In this document: piece by piece, positions 58,023 through 64,000 of the stretch
Layout: the number at the start of each line of letters is the position of its first letter
Position numbering within the stretch: the stretch's first letter is position 1
From: Oscillospiraceae bacterium
GTDB taxonomy: Bacteria > Bacillota > Clostridia > Oscillospirales > Acutalibacteraceae
DNA: 64,000 nt
Direction of reading: 5' to 3'
NCBI GenBank assembly: GCA_015066105.1
Contig: SVOY01000001.1
Coordinates: 1-64,000 of the forward strand
Program-made: the position numbers and the translations under genes
Notes under the pieces: generated by a model
The model's input: the letters and a program-made list of their open reading frames with translations, nothing else
Databases searched by the model: none
What the model was told of the DNA's origin: nothing

Positions 58023-59936
58023 TTACTTCATCTTTTCCTTCAGCACGGGCATCCACAGTCCTGCTTGCACCGTTCTGTGGTCAAAGCCCCACTGCCTTGC
58101 CTCCTTGGTGTCAATCCAGTCGCTGAAGCAGGTTCTGTCTCTTGTGAGGGCAAGATAATTGAGTATTTTTTCAGAAAACAGCCCCACGTTCTTTTCCGTT
58201 TCGTCAAGGCAGGCCGCCCAGAGCATCCAGTCGGTTTTGGTGAGTGTTTTTCTGTGGTCAAGGGGAACACCGAAGGCGTTGAGCTCGGCTATGTACTTTT
58301 CGCTCTCACCCTTGAAATACTTTTTGTCAAAAAGGTTAAACTTAAAGATTTCGTCCCAGACGAGGTTATATTTGAGGCTCCAGCTGTTCTTTTTGTCAAG
58401 GCTGAAGGGGAGATAGTCGCCTTCACCGCAAAGTGAAACAAGGTTGTCGGCATAAGCCTTTGCAGTTTTCATATAGTCGTTCCTGACCTGCAGTGTGTCT
58501 GAAATTTTTGCAAAGCAGGCAATGCCCATAATGCCCTTTATTGCAAGGTTAACGTTCTTTTTGCTGTGTCCCGCAAAGTCATCGGTGCAAAGCTGATTGT
58601 CAAGTATAACGCCCTTGTTTACAAGGTATTTTGCCCATTTTGTAAGGGTGTAGTAATAATCCTCAAGGAACTGCTTATCCTTTGAGGCGGTGTAATAGGC
58701 CCAGGAAAGTATGAGCATATTTCCGCATTCCTCAACGGGCATCTGGAAAAGGGGAGTGTAAATTTTAAAGGATTTGCTCTTGTAAATTCGGGGATACGAG
58801 TGCTTCATATCTGCAAGATAAAGGGGGTTTGCAAGGGCGTAAACCTGACCGCAGGCTATGGGGTAGCGGCCGATATCGTGGGGGGCGTAATCTGCCTGCC
58901 AGAGGTCGCTTTGCGCAAAGCGGAAAATACCCGTGAGCATTGCCTTGACAAGCTCGGGAGTGTAAATGAGATACATAGGCACTGCGGGGTAGGAAACGTC
59001 CACGGTGTTGATGCAGCCGTTTGAGTGACATTCCTTTGAAAGATAAAGCAGACCGTCCTTTGCGCTTCTTACAAGCTTGTGGCCTGCAAGCACCTGTCTT
59101 GCGGCGGCTGAAAGCATATCGGTGTATGCCTTGCCGAATTTTTTTGCGTCTGCGATAATCATTTTTTCCTGTGCTCTGATTCTGTCAAAAAGCTCTTTTC
59201 TGTTATCAAGGCAGTATTTCATACCCTTTTCTATTGAGGCAAAGCTCTCTGTCCAGAGACCCTTTAATTTTTCACCGAAGTAGTTGATAGAGTAAACATC
59301 GTCATAAGCGAGAATGCTTGTAAATGAAGCACGCTTTACCTCAAAGGCTGAGTTTGTAACGGTAATGCCTTCTTTGGTTGCTTTTACGTCGCCGCCCATA
59401 AGGCATACATAACCCCAGTCAGCAGCATAGGTGTCGCCTGAATCGTTGAGAGGCTTCTGATTAAGAAGACCCATTTTAACAAGAGGTACACACTCGCATT
59501 TTTCAGTATACTTGTTTACTGTCTTCTTTCTCTTGCCCTGACAAAGCTCGTCAAAGCAGGTGAAGCTTACCTCAACATTGTGAGCCTTATCGTCAAGTGA
59601 GGTTACAAGTGTTTCAAAATATGAAACGGGGAGTGAAAGAAGATTAAAATCGTCAAAAAGGAAGGGTGACCATGTGCGCAGGCGAAGCTTTACCCTTTCA
59701 TTTTCAAAAATGTAATCGCTTACATAGGGGGTGATTACACAGTCTGTCTGAGGAATGCTCGGGTTTTCGTTTTTACCGAGAAAGGTAAAGCTTTCTCCGT
59801 CAACGGTGAGTGTGCCTTCAATCTTTTTTCTTATGCCGCACCAGAGATAGGTGTCGTCCTCGTTGATGCGGTCTGCCTTTGACCAGATGCTGAAATGCGG
59901 GTCAATCGTTGCGATAGGGTATGAGGGTAATTTCAT
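58023..59936 (-). CDS. DUF4965/GtaA-like glycosidase-fold protein
   Basis: 637 residues. The N-terminal KLPSYPIATIDPHFSIWS and a beta domain (DUF5127-like, about 1-220) are followed by an all-helical DUF4965/DUF1793 region (YTDMLSAAARQVLAGHKLV, CHSNGCINTVDVSYPAVPMY, DIGRYP, DDFAGHSKKNVNLAIKGI). The family was named after fungal glutaminase A, but bacterial members lie in sugar loci and resemble (alpha/alpha)6 glycosidases. There is no signal peptide. The start is 2 bases after the transporter stop, with its ribosome site GGGAGG inside that gene, so it probably acts on what the transporter imports. Confidence 0.82.
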   Translation of the reverse strand: MKLPSYPIATIDPHFSIWSKADRINEDDTYLWCGIRKKIEGTLTVDGESFTFLGKNENPSIPQTDCVITPYVSDYIFENERVKLRLRTWSPFLFDDFNLLSLPVSYFETLVTSLDDKAHNVEVSFTCFDELCQGKRKKTVNKYTEKCECVPLVKMGLLNQKPLNDSGDTYAADWGYVCLMGGDVKATKEGITVTNSAFEVKRASFTSILAYDDVYSINYFGEKLKGLWTESFASIEKGMKYCLDNRKELFDRIRAQEKMIIADAKKFGKAYTDMLSAAARQVLAGHKLVRSAKDGLLYLSKECHSNGCINTVDVSYPAVPMYLIYTPELVKAMLTGIFRFAQSDLWQADYAPHDIGRYPIACGQVYALANPLYLADMKHSYPRIYKSKSFKIYTPLFQMPVEECGNMLILSWAYYTASKDKQFLEDYYYTLTKWAKYLVNKGVILDNQLCTDDFAGHSKKNVNLAIKGIMGIACFAKISDTLQVRNDYMKTAKAYADNLVSLCGEGDYLPFSLDKKNSWSLKYNLVWDEIFKFNLFDKKYFKGESEKYIAELNAFGVPLDHRKTLTKTDWMLWAACLDETEKNVGLFSEKILNYLALTRDRTCFSDWIDTKEARQWGFDHRTVQAGLWMPVLKEKMK

Positions 59937-59938
59937 TT

Positions 59939-61471
59939 TTATTCCTCCCTGATAGCTGTAGTGTTGTAGTTTTCGGTTTGATTTTCGGCCGTGCTCTGCT
60001 CAAGCTTAAGGCTTTCACGGTATCTGATAAGCTCGTCGTGCATATCCTCTTTAGCCTTGCCTGTGAGCTTATAGGTGATGAAGGGAAGACCTGCAAGAAG
60101 CATCATAATACCGTGGAAAATTGTATAGAAGAGGAGGAGCTTGATTTTTGTATCGTAGCTCTGTACGGGGTAGGGGTCTGCAGCAGTACCCTGTACATAC
60201 TGGATGATTGAATTTTCACCGTAAAGAATAAGGGGAGCAAGTGTGCTTGCAATTGTACCGCTTATTACGGTGCCGAGACCGATAGCGAAGGGAAGTGACG
60301 CGTCAAGACGTCTGCCGGTTTTTAATTCAAGGTCGTCAAGAGCATCTGCCTGGAACATTGTGGGAAGAAGGTTTGATGCACCGAACTGAAGACCTGTAAG
60401 GAAGAGACATACAACAAAAATGTACTGAAGAATACCGGGATCCTGACCCTTGTTTTCCATAGAGAACTGTGTGTATCCGACAAAGAAGGATACGCAGTTG
60501 ATGCAAAGTGAGTAGATACCTGAAGCAATGTAAAGCTGTCTTGAGTTGAATTTTTTAAGAAGAGTCTTAACAACAATCATACCTACAAATGTGCCGACAC
60601 CGACGGGAAGCACGAATATGATTTTCTTACTTGCGGTACCGAGAACGGCAACAGCCATAAAGGTTTCCATATAGGTTGCGATACCTCTGAAGGATTTGAG
60701 AGTTTCAGAAAGAATAATTGTACGTGCGTGGGGACTCTTGAGAATATCCTTGAAGCCTACAAGAGGATTCTGCTTTGCTTCGCTGTAAACGGTACGCTCC
60801 TTGATTACTCTCATACCGATAAGCATGGTAACGGTACCTACAGCACCGCAAAGGATTGAAGAAATAATATAATTGAGCTCGGGGTCTTCATTTCCCTTTA
60901 TAAGCTTGATGATTGCGCCGATAACAAGAACAACAACCATAGGTGCGGAGTTACCGATTGCTGAAGAAATGCCTCTGTAGGAAAGCACGTTTTCACGTTC
61001 CTTGAGGTTGGGAGACATAACCATTGCCACCATATTGATGGTGTTACCGAAATAGAAGCAGGCGCCCTGAACAAGGCAGAGCATAATCATATATGCAAGA
61101 AGCACTGTGGGGTTATTGCGAAGAAAATCGGGAACAAGGAAAATAAGAACTGTGATAATACCGCAGGGAATTGCAGCGGCAAAGCCGAGAGGCTTGAATT
61201 TTTCGTTGTTCTTGATTTTTTTGTTGTCGAGAATGAGGGCGTAGATGAATGAAAGAACATAACCTGCAATACCTGTTACGGCGTTGAAGGTTGCAACGTG
61301 GCCTTCGGGCATAGACAGAATATTAACCATATAGTCACTTCTGTAGCCGTTGATCATACCGGTCATCATTGTGTAGAAAAATACGGCAAAAATAAATATG
61401 ATAAGCTCTCCGTTACTTACATGCTTATCATTTTGTTTTGCCTCAAGGATGGATGAATTTTTTTTAGACAT
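59939..61471 (-). CDS. MFS transporter, GPH-like
   Basis: 510 residues with about 12 membrane helices (for example ELIIFIFAVFFYTMMTGMIN at the first helix and ILQYIFVVCLFLTGLQFGAS later). The cytoplasmic loop NPLVGFKDILKSPHARTII and the DALDDLELKTGRRLD stretch between late helices match sugar symporters of the GPH type. It is the first gene of a leftward operon with the DUF4965-type protein, suggesting uptake of a glycoside that this protein then processes. The ribosome site AAGGAGAAA precedes the ATG. Confidence 0.85.
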   Translation of the reverse strand: MSKKNSSILEAKQNDKHVSNGELIIFIFAVFFYTMMTGMINGYRSDYMVNILSMPEGHVATFNAVTGIAGYVLSFIYALILDNKKIKNNEKFKPLGFAAAIPCGIITVLIFLVPDFLRNNPTVLLAYMIMLCLVQGACFYFGNTINMVAMVMSPNLKERENVLSYRGISSAIGNSAPMVVVLVIGAIIKLIKGNEDPELNYIISSILCGAVGTVTMLIGMRVIKERTVYSEAKQNPLVGFKDILKSPHARTIILSETLKSFRGIATYMETFMAVAVLGTASKKIIFVLPVGVGTFVGMIVVKTLLKKFNSRQLYIASGIYSLCINCVSFFVGYTQFSMENKGQDPGILQYIFVVCLFLTGLQFGASNLLPTMFQADALDDLELKTGRRLDASLPFAIGLGTVISGTIASTLAPLILYGENSIIQYVQGTAADPYPVQSYDTKIKLLLFYTIFHGIMMLLAGLPFITYKLTGKAKEDMHDELIRYRESLKLEQSTAENQTENYNTTAIREE

Positions 61472-61590
61472 AGTTTTTCTCCTTATTAAGGTATTATATT
61501 TATCATAAATAATATCATAAGGGCATTATCTTTTCAATCTATACATTAAACAAATAAAATCTTAATATTTTGTGGATAATATCTTTTTAC

Positions 61591-61619
61591 TTGCCTGTAG
61601 GGTATGATTATGATATAAT
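61591..61619 (+). promoter_or_regulatory. Promoter of uvrC
   Basis: TTGCCT, 17 bp, TATAAT. Confidence 0.65.
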
Positions 61620-61652
61620 AATAAAAAATTAAAATGAACGGCAGGTGAAATT

Positions 61653-63494
61653 ATGGCTGAAAATCCGATGCTTAAAAATCTCAGAGAAAAGTCGATGAAG
61701 CTCCCTCTTACTCCGGGTGTTTACATTATGAAAAACAAGGACGGCGAAATTATTTATATCGGCAAGGCCAAAAAGCTCAAAAACCGTGTCAGCCAGTATT
61801 TCGCAAGCCGGTCGGGTCACAGCACCAAGGTGCAGAAAATGGTTGAGAATGTACGCGACTTTGATTATATACTCACGGACAGCGAGTTTGAGGCCCTTGT
61901 GCTTGAGTGCAGTCTCATCAAGCAGAATATGCCCAAATATAACATTCTTCTCAAGGATGACAAGGGCTACAGCTATATAAAAATCACAAAAGGTGATTAC
62001 GGCAGAATATCGGCCTGCTTCCGTAAGGATGATGAAAACGCCGAATATTTAGGCCCTTACACGGGCAATTTTTCCGTAACAAACGCAGTTTCTCAGGCCT
62101 CTGAGATTTTTATGCTGCCCACCTGCAGTAAGGTTTTTCCCCGTGACATAGGCAAGGGCAGACCCTGCCTTAATTTTCACATAAACCGTTGCTCGGGCGT
62201 GTGCTGTAAAAAAATAAGCAAGGCCGAATATGACGAAAGCTTCAGGCAGGCCGTTGATTTTTTAAAGGGCGGAAGCGCAAAAACGGTGAGCGGCCTTAAA
62301 AAGCAGATGGAGGAATACTCCGAAAACCTTGAATTTGAAAAGGCGGCAAAAATAAGGGATAAGCTCAAGGCCATTGAAAGGATAATGTCACGGCAGAAGG
62401 TTGTTGTTGACGGCAGTGTTAATGAGGATGTTTTTGCCGTTGCGCAAAGAGGAGAAAAGGCCTGCCTTTCGGTGCTGTGCCTTCGTGACGGGCTGTTATC
62501 CTCAACGGAGCATTTTGTTGTGGATAACAGTGAAAATCTGCCTGAGCTTCGTCGGGAGCTTGTGCTTTCCTTTTATGCAATGGAAAGGCAGCTGCCGCCG
62601 CTTGTTGTGCTTGACGGTGAAATAAGCGACAGTGAGCTTATTGCAAGGCTTCTTTCGGAAAAAAGAGGGAAAAAGGTAACCCTGCTTGTGCCGCAGAAGG
62701 GCGAAAAGGCAAGGGTAATTGCAATGTGCCTTAACAATGCGGCTCAGAAGCTCGGTGAACACCTTGGCAGAAGCGGCAGGGAGACGGCTGTGCTTGACGA
62801 GCTTGCAAAGCTGCTCGGCCTTTCAAAAACCCCCGAATATATTGAGTCCTACGATATTTCTCATACGGGCGGCAGTGACAACGTTGCAGGTATGATTGTT
62901 TTCAAAAACGGTGCACCCTTTAAAAGCGCATACCGCCGCTTTGCCGTGAAAAGCTTTGACGGCCAGGACGATTACGGCTCAATGCGTGAGGTCATTTCAC
63001 GAAGACTCAACCGCTACGTTGAGGAAAAGGATACGGGCGAGGGCTTTGGCAGACTTCCCGACCTTATTTTGCTTGACGGCGGTCAGGGTCAGGTCAATGC
63101 CGTAAAGCCAATAGTTGAAGCCTTTGGCCTCGACATTCCCGTTTTCGGTATGGTCAAGGACGGCAAGCACCGCACAAGGGCAATTTCCGCAGGCGGTCAG
63201 GAAATTTCCGTTTCATCCTCAAGGCGGGTGTTTACTCTGATTTCCGAAATTCAGCAGGAGGTTCACCGCTTTGCAATTACCTACCATAAGCAGAAGCACA
63301 CAAAGCGCAGCATTTCAACCGCCCTTACCGCAATTCCGGGAATAGGTGAAAAAAAGGCAAGGCTGCTGCTTAAGCATTTCAGGAGTCTTAAAGGTGTGGG
63401 CGAAGCCTCTGAAGGGGAGCTTAATGAGGTAAGCGGAATCAGTAAAAGCGATGCACAACGGATTTATGATTACTTTCATAAAATACGTGACTGA
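61653..63494 (+). CDS. uvrC: Excinuclease ABC subunit C
   Basis: 613 residues, usual length. It has a GIY-YIG nuclease domain at about 18-100 (TPGVYIMKNKDGEIIYIGKA), a UvrB-binding UVR motif at about 205-240 (MEEYSENLEFEKAAKIRDKL), an RNase H-like 5' nuclease at about 385-545 (YDISHTGGSDNVAGMIVF, LPDLILLDGGQGQV) and a terminal helix-hairpin-helix pair (ALTAIPGIGEKKARLLLKHF). It makes both incisions around DNA lesions with UvrAB. GGCAGGTGAAATT precedes the ATG. It is followed at 63569 by an XRE regulator gene without an obvious terminator. Confidence 0.97.
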   Translation: MAENPMLKNLREKSMKLPLTPGVYIMKNKDGEIIYIGKAKKLKNRVSQYFASRSGHSTKVQKMVENVRDFDYILTDSEFEALVLECSLIKQNMPKYNILLKDDKGYSYIKITKGDYGRISACFRKDDENAEYLGPYTGNFSVTNAVSQASEIFMLPTCSKVFPRDIGKGRPCLNFHINRCSGVCCKKISKAEYDESFRQAVDFLKGGSAKTVSGLKKQMEEYSENLEFEKAAKIRDKLKAIERIMSRQKVVVDGSVNEDVFAVAQRGEKACLSVLCLRDGLLSSTEHFVVDNSENLPELRRELVLSFYAMERQLPPLVVLDGEISDSELIARLLSEKRGKKVTLLVPQKGEKARVIAMCLNNAAQKLGEHLGRSGRETAVLDELAKLLGLSKTPEYIESYDISHTGGSDNVAGMIVFKNGAPFKSAYRRFAVKSFDGQDDYGSMREVISRRLNRYVEEKDTGEGFGRLPDLILLDGGQGQVNAVKPIVEAFGLDIPVFGMVKDGKHRTRAISAGGQEISVSSSRRVFTLISEIQQEVHRFAITYHKQKHTKRSISTALTAIPGIGEKKARLLLKHFRSLKGVGEASEGELNEVSGISKSDAQRIYDYFHKIRD

Positions 63495-63568
63495 TGATTT
63501 TGGAATGAAATTGTTGCATATAGGTTCTTTTTGTGATATTATGTAAAAAGTTGAAGGGAGTTGAAGGT

Positions 63569-63964
63569 ATGAAGGATTACACTATTGGTATCAGTCTGAG
63601 AAAGGTGCGTGAGGAGCACAATTTTAAGCAAAAGGACGTAGCTGAAGCAATCGGCCTTGACAGAAGCTCCTATTCCTTTTATGAAACGGGCCGCACAAGG
63701 CCTTCTCTTGAAACCCTGTGCACCCTTGCAAGGGTATATAACGTAACAATAGGCTACCTTCTCGGTAAGGAGCCCAATAATCCCGCTCTCAGAGAAAAGG
63801 TGAATGCGGTAAGCTCGGTTGCAGACCCCATAGCAATGCTAAAAAAGGATGAGCAGCTGCTTCTTATGCATTACAGAGTTGCAAGCGATGAGGTTAAAAA
63901 GGTAATTCTTGAAGCTCTTACCGAAAACAGCAAAAAAGTGGCAGGTAAAAAGGCATCTGATTGA
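63569..63964 (+). CDS. XRE-family regulator
   Basis: 131 residues with a Cro/CI helix-turn-helix at about 8-62 (LRKVREEHNFKQKDVAEAIG, LDRSSYSFYETGRTRPSLET) and a charged C-terminal helical tail. The start at 63569 is behind GGGAGTTGAAGG; an ATG 36 bases upstream lacks a ribosome site. It follows uvrC by 74 bases. The target genes are unknown; the promoter just downstream at the window edge could be one target. Confidence 0.88.
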   Translation: MKDYTIGISLRKVREEHNFKQKDVAEAIGLDRSSYSFYETGRTRPSLETLCTLARVYNVTIGYLLGKEPNNPALREKVNAVSSVADPIAMLKKDEQLLLMHYRVASDEVKKVILEALTENSKKVAGKKASD

Positions 63965-63973
63965 TAAAAATAC

Positions 63974-64000
63974 TTGACAAATATTAACGGATTGTATATA
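63974..64000 (+). promoter_or_regulatory. Promoter cut by the window edge
   Basis: TTGACA at 63974-63979 and the beginning of a TATA-type -10 box at 63997, 17 bp apart. The gene it serves is outside the window. Confidence 0.6.

Overview
The window looks like chromosome from a low-to-mid GC Gram-positive gut anaerobe, most likely Clostridia of the Ruminococcaceae/Oscillospiraceae type. The grounds are AGGAGG ribosome sites, TTGACA/TATAAT promoters, a T-box leader before pheST, an L21-type leader before rplU-prp-rpmA, L27 with a cleavable Firmicutes N-terminus, GPH-like sugar transporters, a serpin, and clostridial integrative-element genes (tandem large serine recombinases, a DUF6809-like protein, a TnpV remnant). 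The genus cannot be fixed by eye.

Layout. 0-10.3 kb: a HIT protein cut by the window edge; an XRE regulator operon with a DUF2975-like membrane protein and an exported protein behind a twin-operator promoter; an Agr/LytTR two-component pair with an MccF-like S66 peptidase; then a lipoprotein, a GPH-like transporter and a sigma factor with a long C-terminal extension. 10.3-17 kb: a TnpV remnant, then an OmpR/EnvZ pair controlling an ABC exporter (ATPase, twin-FtsX permease) and a surface SH3b protein. 17-19.1 kb: an ECF sigma factor coupled to a membrane protein with an anti-sigma-like N-terminus and an extracellular serpin domain. 19.4-29.4 kb: mobile-element cargo, comprising a Y-family polymerase with a YolD-like partner, small proteins, a likely large structured RNA (about 23376-23795), a MazF-like protein and three coupled serine recombinases, the middle one lacking a catalytic domain.

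29.6-64 kb reads more like stable chromosome. It holds a glycosidase, several alpha/beta hydrolases, a TPR/phosphatase operon, and a 3603-residue secreted protein built from about 72 Cys/His repeat units. Beyond it are a lipase, three tiny peptide genes with excellent expression signals, rplU-prp-rpmA, two more exported proteins and a fourth small peptide. Then come a zinc-finger membrane protein, T-box-pheST, a DUF4965-type protein with an MFS transporter, uvrC and an XRE regulator.

The strongest novel theme is at 31-53 kb. One Phe-rich amphipathic helix pattern recurs in the tails of the giant protein and a 213-residue miniature of it, at the N-termini of two hydrolases, inside a Tyr/Gly-repeat protein, and as nearly the whole of the tiny peptides. 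I infer a surface system whose parts may share a docking or membrane-binding helix. Other leads are the serpin-anti-sigma fusion, the structured RNA, the three-recombinase set and arrays of short hairpins. All annotation was done by eye, without database searches.
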